In this document: in pieces, positions 53,154 through 61,107 of the stretch
Layout: the number at the start of each line of letters is the position of its first letter
How positions within the stretch are numbered: position 1 is the stretch's first letter
Assembly: GCA_016715115.1 (NCBI GenBank)
Contig: JADKBM010000001.1
Location: 62,001 to 126,000 of the forward strand
Reading direction: 5' to 3'
From: Acidobacteriota bacterium
Lineage (GTDB): Bacteria; Acidobacteriota; Blastocatellia; Pyrinomonadales; Pyrinomonadaceae
Length of the DNA stretch: 64,000 bases
Position numbers and translations under genes: made by a program
Notes under the pieces: generated by a model
Databases searched by the model: none
What the model was told of the DNA's origin: nothing
Seen by the model: only the letters and a program-made list of their open reading frames with translations

Positions 53154-54254
53154 TCATTTTCCGCCCGCCGCAAAGCGCCCGTAATTGTAGTAGGCCGCGC
53201 AGGCGCCTTCGCTTGAGACCATCGTAGCGCCGAGGGGTTTGCGCGGCGTGCATTCCTTGCCGAACGCCGGGCATTCGTGCGGTTTGATCGTCCCTTGAAG
53301 CACCTCACCGGCGCGGCAGAGCGGCGATTCGACCGTTTTGATCCCCGTCACGTCAAATCTGAGCTCGGCGTCGAAATCGCGGTATTTCTCCGCCAGCGAC
53401 CAGCCGCTTTTTGGGATCACACCGATTCCGCGCCAGGCCCGGTCGCTTTCGACAAAGACATCGGCGAGCATCGCCTGCGCCGCCTTGTTGCCTTCGTAGG
53501 TAACGATCCGCTCGTACGCGTTTTCGACCTCGTGACGACCCGATTCAAGCTGCAAAACGACCCGCCGGATGCCTTCCAGCACATCGAGCGGTTCAAATCC
53601 CGTGACGACGATCGGAACCTTGTATTTCTCGGCGAGCGGCGGATATTGCGAGAAGCCCATCACCGAACAGACGTGGCCCGCGGCGAGAAACCCCTGAACG
53701 CGGTTCGTCGGCGATTCCATTATCGCGGCGATCGCCGGCGGCACGAGAACGTGTGAGACGAGCATCGAGAAGTTCTTCAACCCCAGGCGTTTGGCCTGAA
53801 AAACCGCCATCGCGTTCGGCGGCGCGGTCGTCTCAAAACCGACACCGAAAAAGACGACCTCGCGATCCGGGTTCTCCTGCGCGAGCTTGATCGCGTCGAG
53901 CGGCGAATAGACCGTGCGCACGTCGCCACCGTCGCTCTTCACACGAAAAAGATCTTTTTCACTGCCCGGAACGCGCAGCATATCCCCGAACGAGCAGAAG
54001 ATCACGCCCGGCTTGGCGGCGATCGCGAGCGCCTTGTCGATCAGTTCAAGCGGCGTGACGCATACCGGACAGCCCGGGCCGTGAATAAGTTCGATTTCTT
54101 TCGGGAGCAATTGGTCAATTCCGTTGCGGATGATCGAATGCGTCTGTCCGCCGCAGACCTCCATTATCGCCCAGGGCTTCGTGGTGGCGGCGCGAATCTC
54201 GTCAAAAAGCTTTCGGGCGAGTTCTGGATCGCGGAATTCCTGTTGGTACTTCAT
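53154..54254 (-). CDS. hypD: Hydrogenase maturation protein HypD
   Basis: A 366-residue Fe-S scaffold on which the Fe(CN)2CO unit is assembled. Start MKYQQEFRDPELARKLFDEI at 54254. Conserved motifs: MEVCGGQTHSI, HGPGCPVCVTP, GFETTAPP, and the C-terminal Fe-S region CPAFGKEC...SSEGACAAYYNYG. Complete. Confidence 0.95.
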   Translation of the reverse strand: MKYQQEFRDPELARKLFDEIRAATTKPWAIMEVCGGQTHSIIRNGIDQLLPKEIELIHGPGCPVCVTPLELIDKALAIAAKPGVIFCSFGDMLRVPGSEKDLFRVKSDGGDVRTVYSPLDAIKLAQENPDREVVFFGVGFETTAPPNAMAVFQAKRLGLKNFSMLVSHVLVPPAIAAIMESPTNRVQGFLAAGHVCSVMGFSQYPPLAEKYKVPIVVTGFEPLDVLEGIRRVVLQLESGRHEVENAYERIVTYEGNKAAQAMLADVFVESDRAWRGIGVIPKSGWSLAEKYRDFDAELRFDVTGIKTVESPLCRAGEVLQGTIKPHECPAFGKECTPRKPLGATMVSSEGACAAYYNYGRFAAGGK

Positions 54255-54266
54255 ACGATTTTGGCC

Positions 54267-54375
54267 GGAGCGCAAGCGTCCCGCTTGCAATGAGCACGAA
54301 GTGCGAAAACGGCGATTGGATTTCGGAGTTCGCGACGCCGCTACGCGACGTTTGCAAGCGAGACGCTTGCGCTCC
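54267..54375. repeat. GGAGCGCAAGCG-type bracket repeat between hypC and hypD
   Basis: Left arm 54267-54290 (GGAGCGCAAGCGTCCCGCTT and TGCAA) and right arm 54352-54375 are inverted repeats matching at 23 of 24. It fills nearly the whole hypC-hypD gap. The left part matches the copy at 27141; a half copy (CGCTACGCTCGCGCTCC) is near 46068. Confidence 0.85.
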
Positions 54376-54377
54376 AA

Positions 54378-54659
54378 TCAGTTCGTTTCAAACGAGTACT
54401 TTCCCGGCGGCGTTTCCTCTCCGAGTTCTTCCTCCAAAACGCCCATCTCGCGAAAGATCCGCAGCGTTTCAAGCGCCGATTCTTCGTCGAGCTTCTGGAT
54501 CGCGAACCCGACGTGAACGATCGCATAGTCGCCGACGGCGATGTCGGGCAAGTATTCGAGGCATATCTCTTTCGTGATGCCGTCGAAGTCGATCTTCCCC
54601 ATCCGCGCGCCGTTCGCCTCGTAAACTTCCCTGATTTGTCCCGGTACAGCTAAACACAT
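54378..54659 (-). CDS. hypC: Hydrogenase maturation chaperone HypC
   Basis: A 93-residue chaperone starting MCLAVPGQIREVYE, with the essential Cys2. It carries iron from HypD to the hydrogenase large subunit. GDYAIVHVGFAIQKLDEESA is the standard C-terminal helix. The tail is about ten residues longer than common (GEETPPGKYSFETN). Confidence 0.95.
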   Translation of the reverse strand: MCLAVPGQIREVYEANGARMGKIDFDGITKEICLEYLPDIAVGDYAIVHVGFAIQKLDEESALETLRIFREMGVLEEELGEETPPGKYSFETN

Positions 54660-54663
54660 AATT

Positions 54664-54782
54664 CATTTGCGATTGGCGATTTTCGATTTTCGATTGGCGG
54701 AAATTAATACCCCGGGATTCAAAGCCACGTGTTTCGGCCACTCAAATCCGAAATCACAAATCAGAAATCCGAATTCCTGCAA
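54664..54782. repeat. Inverted GATTTTCGATT arrays that reach into the hypF stop
   Basis: Left units GCGATTTTCGATTTTCGATT and right units AATCCGAAATCACAAATCAG face each other around about 50 unique bases. The right array overlaps the last codons and stop of hypF, so the final residues IRISDL are encoded by repeat DNA. Confidence 0.75.
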
Positions 54783-57105
54783 GCACTGCTTGCCCCAATG
54801 CCAGTCCGCCGTCGTTCGGCGGCACAATTCGATGAATCAAGACTTCGAACCTGTTTCGTTCAAGCATCGCGACCGATCTACTTAGAAGCGCAAGATTCTG
54901 AAAACATCCGCCGGTCAAAGCGACGCGGCCGATCCCCGTTTCACGCCGTAGTTTAACACTCAGTTCGACGATCAGCCGCGCGACCGCATTGTGGAATTTC
55001 GCCGAGATACGCGAAGCGCCGATGCCGTTTCGGACGTCCGCCACCACCTGCCTGATCAACTCCCGATAGTCGAACTCATCGCCGTTTATTTCAAACTCGT
55101 AAGATTCCGCCTCATTGTCATCCAAAACCGCTTCGAATTCAATCGCCGCCTGCGCCTCGTAAGTTGCGATCTGCCGGACACCCGCAAGCGACGCGACGGC
55201 GTCGAACAGACGTCCGAAGCTGCTGGTGTCGACCGTGTTCAGTTCCCGCTCGAACTGCGTCCTCAAGACTCCAAGTTCGGTCGGCGAACAATGAGCCGTG
55301 GTCGGCAGATCGTCCGACCATTCGACCCCCGCCTCGCGAAGCAGTCCGAGCGCGAGGCGATAGACGTTTCTCACCGATACATCGCCGCCGGCGAGCGGAA
55401 AGTACCTGAGGTGCGCGGCCCGTTCGAGCCGCTTGTAGCCGCCGACAAAGACCTCGCCGCCCCAGATCTTGCCGTCGGTGCCGTAACCCGTTCCGTCGAA
55501 AGCGAATCCGATCACCTCTTGGTCCGTGATTCCGTTCTCGGCCATTGCCGCCGCGACGTGCGCCTGATGATGTTGTATGCCGATGAAGTTCGACGAATTC
55601 CGCCGCGCCCAATTGCTCGAAAGATAATTCGGGTGAAGGTCGCCGGCGACGGCAACCGGTGCGACCCGAAAAAGGCGCTTCATTTGCTCGAAGGCGTTCT
55701 CGAACGCCCGGAGCGTCTCGAGATTTTCCATATCGCCGATATGCTGCGACATAAACGCGAAATTCTCTTTCGTCAGACAAAACGCAGCCTTGAGTTCCCC
55801 GCCCACGGCAAGGATTTCGGGCAGTCTGAACGGCAATTCGACCGGAAACGGCGCATAGCCGCGAGAACGGCGAACCGGGAGGATTTGCGATTTTCGATTT
55901 GCGATTTGCGATTGTTGTTCGTTCGCGCCTCGATCGTCCACATAATCCGCAATCCCAAATCCGAATTCCCAAATCCGCATCACGCTGTCGTCGCATTGGA
56001 CAAAAATATCGCGGTTGTGAAGCAGAAAACTGTCGGCGAGGCTCTTGAGCGTTTCGAGCGCCTCGTCGTTGTCCTTTACGATCGGTTCATTCGAACGATT
56101 TCCGGATGTCATCACGAGGACGTCCAGTTCATCATCGAACAACAGATGATGAAGCGGCGCGTAGGGCAGCATTATCCCGATGAATTGGTTGTTCGGCGCG
56201 ACTGATTCGGGAAGCGTGCCCGGCCTTTTCCGGAGAAGCACGATCGGCCGTTCGCGGCACTTCAAAAGTTCCCTTTCGGGGTCGTCGATCTCGGCAAACC
56301 GGCGCGCCGTTTCGATGTCGCGGCACATTACGGCAAACGGCTTGTCGATCCTGCCCTTGCGTCGTCGGAGTTCGTCGACGGCCAGCGCGTTCCGCGCATC
56401 GCAAGCGAGATGAAAACCGCCGATGCCCTTTATGGCAAGAAGCTTGCCCGATTTTAGATTTTGGATTTTGGATTTTAGATTTTCGAGCTGTTCATTGCGC
56501 GATGGTCGCAAAGCAGCGGAACAATCCGAAATCGAAAATCCAAAATCCGAAATCGCGGGTCCGCATCGCCAACAAGAAATTGGTTGCGCGTGAAATCGGC
56601 GATCGAGCGGATCGTGATATTCAGCCGAGCACGCGGCGCACATTTCGAAACGATCCATCGTCGTGTTCGGGCGGTCATACGGAACGGTGCGCGTGATCGT
56701 AAATCGCGGGCCGCAGTTGGTGCAGTTTATGAAAGGGTAAAGGTAGCGGCGGTCGGACGGATCAAACATTTCGCGCAGGCAGTCGTCGCACACCGAGATG
56801 TCAGGCGAGATCAATGTAAATTCCCCGGCGTGTGACTCGCTATCGATGATCCGGAAGTCCGCATCGCCCAGCGAGGCGATCTCGGTGACCGAAAACGAAG
56901 CGATGTGCGCGAGCGGCGGCGGATTTGCTTGCAGATAATCGGCGAACTCTGCCACCGACTCGCCTTCAGCTTCGATGAACACGCCTTTGCTTTCGTTTCC
57001 GACGAAGCCCCTGACGCCAAACCGTTTCGCCGCGGCGTAAACAAATGGACGAAATCCGACGCCCTGCACGACGCCTCCGATCTCAATCCTGAACCGTTTG
57101 CCCAT
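54754..57105 (-). CDS. hypF: Carbamoyltransferase HypF
   Basis: A 783-residue enzyme that makes the carbamoyl-AMP and thiocarboxamide precursor of cyanide. Start MGKRFRIEIGGVVQGVGFRP at 57105, the acylphosphatase domain. Zinc fingers: CDDCLREMFD...CTNCGPRF and CAACSAEYHD...CWRCGP. The YrdC-like domain has KLLAIKGIGGFHLACDA; the Kae1-like domain has IQHHQAHVAAAMAENG and FDGTGYGTDGKIWGGE. Two in-frame inserts of repeat DNA lie near residues 182-219 and 375-409, each at a domain boundary or loop. All catalytic motifs are otherwise intact, so it is likely functional. Confidence 0.93.
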   Translation of the reverse strand: MGKRFRIEIGGVVQGVGFRPFVYAAAKRFGVRGFVGNESKGVFIEAEGESVAEFADYLQANPPPLAHIASFSVTEIASLGDADFRIIDSESHAGEFTLISPDISVCDDCLREMFDPSDRRYLYPFINCTNCGPRFTITRTVPYDRPNTTMDRFEMCAACSAEYHDPLDRRFHAQPISCWRCGPAISDFGFSISDCSAALRPSRNEQLENLKSKIQNLKSGKLLAIKGIGGFHLACDARNALAVDELRRRKGRIDKPFAVMCRDIETARRFAEIDDPERELLKCRERPIVLLRKRPGTLPESVAPNNQFIGIMLPYAPLHHLLFDDELDVLVMTSGNRSNEPIVKDNDEALETLKSLADSFLLHNRDIFVQCDDSVMRIWEFGFGIADYVDDRGANEQQSQIANRKSQILPVRRSRGYAPFPVELPFRLPEILAVGGELKAAFCLTKENFAFMSQHIGDMENLETLRAFENAFEQMKRLFRVAPVAVAGDLHPNYLSSNWARRNSSNFIGIQHHQAHVAAAMAENGITDQEVIGFAFDGTGYGTDGKIWGGEVFVGGYKRLERAAHLRYFPLAGGDVSVRNVYRLALGLLREAGVEWSDDLPTTAHCSPTELGVLRTQFERELNTVDTSSFGRLFDAVASLAGVRQIATYEAQAAIEFEAVLDDNEAESYEFEINGDEFDYRELIRQVVADVRNGIGASRISAKFHNAVARLIVELSVKLRRETGIGRVALTGGCFQNLALLSRSVAMLERNRFEVLIHRIVPPNDGGLALGQAVLAGIRISDL
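55878..55985. repeat. In-frame GATTTGCGATT inverted arrays inside hypF (second insert)
   Basis: GATTTGCGATTTTCGATTTG-type units face AATCCCAAATCCGAATTCCC-type units around a core of about 40 bases. They encode the MRIWEFGFGIADY...SQIANRKSQIL stretch between VQCDDSV and VRRSRGYAPF. Confidence 0.85.
56449..56558. repeat. In-frame GATTTTGGATT inverted arrays inside hypF (first insert)
   Basis: GATTTTGGATTTTGGATTTT faces AATCGAAAATCCAAAATCCG around a core of about 35 bases. They encode ISDFGFSISD...LENLKSKIQNLKSG between the last zinc finger and the YrdC-like domain. Confidence 0.85.
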
Positions 57106-57166
57106 AACCTCGCCAACCGCCCAAAGCTCACGGCTCATAGCTCGAAGCTCATAGCTCGAACCCGCC

Positions 57167-57844
57167 CTAACATACAACCGGTCGCTCACCGCTCACCCGC
57201 TCGAGATATCCGAACCATTCCGCAAAACCCGTTCCGCGTTTGGCCGAAGTTTCGATGATAGGGATGCCCGGCCGCACCGAGCGTATGTTCTCGTAACACG
57301 AATCGCGATCAAATTCGCATACTTCCGCCAAATCGATCTTGGTGATCAGCGCAACGTCCGAGCTATTGAAGATGGTCGGATACTTGAGCGGTTTGTCCTC
57401 GCCTTCCGTAACCGCGTGGAGTACCGCGCGCGACGTTTCACCGAGATCGTAACTCGAAGGGCATACAAGGTTTCCGACGTTCTCTATGAAGAGATAGTCG
57501 AGTTTCGCCAGGTCCCATCCATCGAGATGGCGTTCGATCATCTCGGCTTCGAGATGGCAGATCCCGTGTGTTTCGATCTGCCGCACGGGCACTCCGCTGC
57601 GTGCGAGGCGTTTGGCGTCGTTCTCGGTCGCGAGATCTCCGACGAGGGCCGCGACCCGGAATTCCAGCTCGGCCAATCGCCGCAGCGTTTCTTCGAGAAA
57701 CGCGGTCTTCCCGGCCCCCGGCGACGAAACGAGGTCGATGACGCACACACCTGCGTCGCGAAATCGGCCGCGAAGGCCTTCGGCCAGTTGGTCGTTCTTC
57801 TTCAGGATGCCTTTCCTGACCTCAAGAATTCTCGGACTTTCCAT
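57167..57844 (-). CDS. hypB: Hydrogenase nickel incorporation GTPase HypB
   Basis: A 225-residue GTPase for nickel insertion. The ATG at 57844 has GAGG upstream and lies 23 bases inside hypA. Walker A is SSPGAGKTAFLEE, then VGDLATENDAKR, the nickel-site motif as GICHLEAEM, and VGNLVCPSSYDLGE. There is no His-rich N-terminus and no CxxCGC motif, so it lacks the high-affinity nickel-storage site. Confidence 0.94.
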   Translation of the reverse strand: MESPRILEVRKGILKKNDQLAEGLRGRFRDAGVCVIDLVSSPGAGKTAFLEETLRRLAELEFRVAALVGDLATENDAKRLARSGVPVRQIETHGICHLEAEMIERHLDGWDLAKLDYLFIENVGNLVCPSSYDLGETSRAVLHAVTEGEDKPLKYPTIFNSSDVALITKIDLAEVCEFDRDSCYENIRSVRPGIPIIETSAKRGTGFAEWFGYLERVSGERPVVC

Positions 57845-58184
57845 CTTCAACCTCGATCGACAAAACTTCCAACTCCTTGCCCTGCAATAGCTTTCCGGTC
57901 AATTCGCCGCATCCGCCGCAGCGAAACACGGGCGGGATGCCGAGTACCGTATCGATACCGCAATCGTCACACCGGATGATCGCCGGCAGATCTTCGATCT
58001 CAAGTCTCGCGCCGGCGGAACGCGTTCCCTCGGCGGCGATCTCGAAACCGAAAAGCAGCGCGTCCCTGAAAACGCCAGCCATCGCTCCGATGCGCAGGTT
58101 GATAACGGTCGCACGCGATTCCGGAGTCGGCAGACTCTCTTCGACGGTTTCGACAATGCTGATCGCGATCGATAACTCGTGCAT
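57822..58184 (-). CDS. hypA: Hydrogenase nickel incorporation protein HypA
   Basis: A 120-residue nickel chaperone. Start MHELSIAISIVETVEESL at 58184, with the nickel-binding His2; upstream frame is rejected. The zinc site is CDDCG...FRCGGCG. First gene of the hyp operon and partner of HypB, with which it overlaps. Confidence 0.94.
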   Translation of the reverse strand: MHELSIAISIVETVEESLPTPESRATVINLRIGAMAGVFRDALLFGFEIAAEGTRSAGARLEIEDLPAIIRCDDCGIDTVLGIPPVFRCGGCGELTGKLLQGKELEVLSIEVEDGKSENS

Positions 58185-58290
58185 AGAATACGTAGTGAAC
58201 CTTGTGGTCGGACGTCGTTGAGCAGTAAGCGGCCAACATTGTGGATTTGTTGGCCTCCGCCCCCGCACCGTTGACCACCGGCCACATCTT

Positions 58291-58582
58291 CACCGTTTAC
58301 CGCTCACGGCTCACCGCTCACTGCTTACCGCTCACTGCCTACGGCTCACCGCTCACCGCTCCCTGCCTACCGCTCACCGCTCACCGCTCACTGCCTACGG
58401 CTCACTGCTTACCGCTCACCGCTTACCGCTCACTGCCTACCGCTCACTGCCTACGGCTCACTGCTCACCGCTCACTGCTTACCGCTCACGGCTCACCGCT
58501 CACTGCTCACCGCTCACTGCTTACCGCTCACGGCTTACCGCTCACTGCTTACCGCTGACGGCTTACCGCTCACTGCTTACCG
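58291..58582. repeat. TCACCGCTCACTGC simple repeat array
   Basis: About 290 bases built from mixed short units such as CACCGCTCACTGC, TTACCGCTCACTGC and TACGGCTCACCGC. One orientation only. It lies upstream of hypA and runs across the stop codon of the DUF1801 gene at 58577. Confidence 0.85.
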
Positions 58583-58921
58583 TTTCGCCGCATTCCGCTC
58601 GACGCATAGCCGGAGCATCTTCTCGATCAGGGCATCGGGCAACGGGCGATCGAGCGTGAACTGAACCGTTCCCGCGGATGTCTTGAAATCCTTCAATTCA
58701 TCGGCGCACGCGACGATCGGCGCGCGGCCCGGAAAAAAACTGCAGTGGTTCTTAAACGCCGCAAAACTGCATAGCATCCCGTGAAATTTGAGCGTCGGAA
58801 CGCCGTAGCTGATACATTCTTCAGCTTCCGGCGCAATTCGTTTCGCGATTTCCCGCAAACGTTCAAGCTGCTCGCGCTGCTCGGGGCGAACGTTTGACAA
58901 ATAAATGTCGATCTCGTTCAT
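58577..58921 (-). CDS. DUF1801 (YdhG-like) protein
   Basis: A 114-residue protein starting MNEIDIYLSNVRPEQREQLE at 58921. Family features: EECISYGVPTLKFHGMLCSF and KNHCSFFPGRAPIV. It resembles the frataxin-like fold members YdhG/YdeI. Function unknown. A second DUF1801 member is at 36195. Confidence 0.85.
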   Translation of the reverse strand: MNEIDIYLSNVRPEQREQLERLREIAKRIAPEAEECISYGVPTLKFHGMLCSFAAFKNHCSFFPGRAPIVACADELKDFKTSAGTVQFTLDRPLPDALIEKMLRLCVERNAAKR

Positions 58922-59584
58922 ATTCACCGGACAGCTTTGCACGACCTGTCAAATTGTACAATTTTCATACTTCTATCTGATTCAACGACTGGACCTGATC
59001 GCCTTCAGCGAACATAAATCGACCGAACCAAAATCCGCAAGCCGGAGCCGAATTCGGACCATCGCGTTCCGTAAATATCCCACATTTGCGCGCATTTCCC
59101 TAGCGACGCAGGGAAGCCTGCAAAGCGTCCCGCACAGAATCGCGCATCCTGCAATTGCCGAGCATTCCGGTTGGTTTTTGCCGCAATGAAAGACTTCCTT
59201 TGAGGGCGCGTCGGCCGGGCGCAATCCACAAAACGCGAATGGTCGATGCAAATTCACGTCGAAGTCGTCGAAGGCCCCGAAGAGCCGGTCGGCGAGATCC
59301 TGCCGGGCGGCGTCGCCATCAGACGGAACGCTTGGGTTAGGGATCCGACCGCGCGCCCACCATTGATCACGAATCGCAAAACCCGACGGTTGCCCGACCG
59401 GCCACCGTCGCGGTTCTGAGTCGTCATCCGATTCGCAATCCCAAATCCGAATTCCCGATCCGCATCGACTTCGCCACCAATAGGGCGTATGCTTGAAATG
59501 TAAAGAATTTAGCTACTCTTTTCTCAGTTTCTCTGGAATCGGCCAGACCACCTGATCTGACACAGCTGATTAGCGGAGAATTCG
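58922..59584. other. Mostly gene-free interval upstream of the STAS gene
   Basis: No strongly supported gene. A 57-codon frame at 59246-59419 (+) begins MQIHVEVVEGPEEPVGEILP, which looks more protein-like than its tail; the tail runs into degenerate repeat DNA (ATCACGAATCGCAAA, AATCCCAAATCCGAATTCCC), so it may be a gene fragment. Confidence 0.4.
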
Positions 59585-60001
59585 ATGAACAATCTTGAGA
59601 TTACCGAACGCCGGGCTGGCGTCGTGACCGTGCTTGACCTGCGCGGAAACATTCGCTTGGGCGCGGGAAACATACACCTTCACAAAGCGCTGCGCGCGCT
59701 GGTCGACAAAGGCGAAAAGCGCATTCTGATCAATCTTGCCGACGTCACGCATATTGACTCCAGCGGGCTGGGCGAGTTGGTCGCGGGCTATACGACGCTC
59801 CAGAAAAGCGGCGGCGATATGAAACTCCTGAAACTCACGGAACGGGTCCGCGAACTGATGGTGATCACGAAATTGCTCACGGTTTTCGACGTTTTTGACG
59901 ACGAACAGGAAGCGATCGGGAGTTTCGAAACGGTGGAAGACCCGGAAGTTGTCAACGGACCGCTCGAACAGGCCGCGGCCTCGCAGGGAGATTCCAAATG
60001 A
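59585..60001 (+). CDS. STAS-domain anti-sigma factor antagonist
   Basis: A 138-residue SpoIIAA/RsbV-type protein. The phosphorylatable serine is in THIDSSGLGELV. N-terminal strands RRAGVVTVLDLRGNI are typical. A 30-residue acidic tail follows the domain. GGAG lies before the ATG. Such proteins bind and release anti-sigma kinases; no kinase or sigma factor is nearby. Its stop overlaps the next small frame in an ATGA. Confidence 0.88.
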   Translation: MNNLEITERRAGVVTVLDLRGNIRLGAGNIHLHKALRALVDKGEKRILINLADVTHIDSSGLGELVAGYTTLQKSGGDMKLLKLTERVRELMVITKLLTVFDVFDDEQEAIGSFETVEDPEVVNGPLEQAAASQGDSK

Positions 60002-60117
60002 TAATCCTGTTTTTGCTGGGTTTGATCTCCGCTGCACTGTTCGTCAGATTTCAGGCGCTGGTGGCAGTGAACAATGTCAACACGTGCGCGATGCCGATCG
60101 ATCAGAAGCTGGGGTGA
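59998..60117 (+). CDS. 39-residue membrane peptide
   Basis: A short gene with ATG overlapping the STAS stop (ATGA) and ending three bases before the next start. Sequence: MIILFLLGLISAALFVRFQA, then ALVAVNNVNTCAMPIDQKLG-like residues, so one membrane helix and a short tail. The pattern recalls the N-terminus of LemA proteins but is too short to assign. Tight packing supports translation. Confidence 0.5.
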   Translation: MIILFLLGLISAALFVRFQALVAVNNVNTCAMPIDQKLG

Positions 60118-60120
60118 CGT

Positions 60121-60639
60121 ATGTTGTTCGTAAATCTTCTGGTGAACGAGAAACTGCTCGACGCCGAAACCGCGCTGAGCCGCGCCGACGATCCGGCGAA
60201 GATCATCGGCCTGTGCCGAGATTACCTTGTTCTGCTCAACGTCTATCGTGACGAGCTCGGGAAACTCCGTGAGGATCGCAGGATCGCCGCGAGGCACACG
60301 TCGCCGCTGGCGAGGGATCTGACCGAACAGGTCCGGCGCGCGATCCGGACGGCCGTCGAGGTAACAACCCGTGAACGAAACCACGCCGAACGGCTGCTCG
60401 AATCGCTGACGGCGATCAGCGGCTACGAGGCGATGGAAACTTTCAACCTGCTCGCGTTTCGAGGGCTTTCGAATTGGGAGGTCCGGGCCGGCGGGGTCCG
60501 CGCGAAGTCCGCCAACGGCGATGCCTTCTTTACGATTGACGAGTCGGTCGCCGCCGCCGCCATTCTGCGCTGCGAAGAATACGCGGCCACGAAACGAACT
60601 TTTTTCCGCGACGCCGGCGATACTGCCGCCGCAGCCTGA
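60121..60639 (+). CDS. Hypothetical protein, mostly helical
   Basis: A 172-residue protein starting MLFVNLLVNEKLLDAETALS. It is rich in charged helices (RDYLVLLNVYRDELGKLRED, RDLTEQVRRAIRTAVEV). The end is Ala-rich (DAGDTAAAA). No family recognised. It follows the 39-residue membrane peptide by three bases, so these genes are likely one transcript with the STAS gene. Confidence 0.6.
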   Translation: MLFVNLLVNEKLLDAETALSRADDPAKIIGLCRDYLVLLNVYRDELGKLREDRRIAARHTSPLARDLTEQVRRAIRTAVEVTTRERNHAERLLESLTAISGYEAMETFNLLAFRGLSNWEVRAGGVRAKSANGDAFFTIDESVAAAAILRCEEYAATKRTFFRDAGDTAAAA

Positions 60640-60649
60640 TTTGCGAATT

Positions 60650-60889
60650 ATGACAACAGCGCTTTCAATTCCTTCAAAATGCGCCTGGTGCGAGGGTTCC
60701 GGAAAATGGAACGTCGCGCCGGGCAATGTGGCATCGTGCATCGTCTGCGGCGGCAAAGGCGCCGTCAACGCCGGCGTTTCGCCGGTCGAATGCCAACAAT
60801 GCGGAGGCCGCGGCCGTGCGAACACCGTCACGCCGTGCCTGCAATGCGCCGGAACCGGATGGGAAACTTATCCGGCAAAAAAATTATGA
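60650..60889 (+). CDS. Small DnaJ-type zinc-finger protein
   Basis: 79 residues with four CxxCxGxG-type units: CAWCEGSG, CIVCGGKG, CQQCGGRG and CLQCAGTG, the arrangement of the DnaJ cysteine-rich domain without a J domain. It should bind two zinc ions. Its stop overlaps the omega-like gene start in an ATGA. dnaJ itself lies nearby at 61788 on the other strand. Confidence 0.75.
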   Translation: MTTALSIPSKCAWCEGSGKWNVAPGNVASCIVCGGKGAVNAGVSPVECQQCGGRGRANTVTPCLQCAGTGWETYPAKKL

Positions 60890-61107
60890 GCATTATTACC
60901 GAACCGTTGATCGCGCCCGAGGATCTGATCCGCACGGGCTCGAACTTTCACAAGATCACCGTCGCGTTCCTGCGCTGGAAACAACTGAACCGCGGCGCCG
61001 ACCCGCGCATCGAACCCGACAAATCGCGTCGCAAGAACACGACCATCGCCATCGAAGAGGTCCGTCAGGGCAAGATTCTGTTCTCGAAAAAAGACGAAGA
61101 AGAGTAG
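60886..61107 (+). CDS. RNA polymerase omega-like protein
   Basis: 73 residues starting MSIITEPLIAPEDLIRTGSN. The stretch ITVAFLRWKQLNRGADPRIE followed by RRKNTTIAIEEVRQGKI matches the omega pattern (xxVAxxRAxQLxxGAxPxV ... TIALEEIxxGKI). Omega (Rpb6 family) helps RNA polymerase assembly. The identification rests on this pattern only, and some omega residues differ. Coupled to the zinc-finger gene by a 4-base overlap. Confidence 0.6.
   Translation: MSIITEPLIAPEDLIRTGSNFHKITVAFLRWKQLNRGADPRIEPDKSRRKNTTIAIEEVRQGKILFSKKDEEE

Noticed and set aside
54991..56205. A 404-codon plus-strand frame opposite hypF
   Set aside because: It is the antisense shadow of a clear HypF protein; GC-rich genes keep such frames open.
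54754..57105. hypF as a pseudogene because of its inserts
   Set aside because: Both inserts keep frame and all zinc-finger, YrdC and Kae1 motifs are intact.
58291..58582. CRISPR or iteron origin
   Set aside because: Units are 6-14 nt and irregular, with no spacers, no DnaA-box pattern and no replication gene beside it.
59998..60117. Naming the 39-residue peptide LemA
   Set aside because: Only the N-terminal helix pattern is similar; the downstream protein does not continue as LemA.
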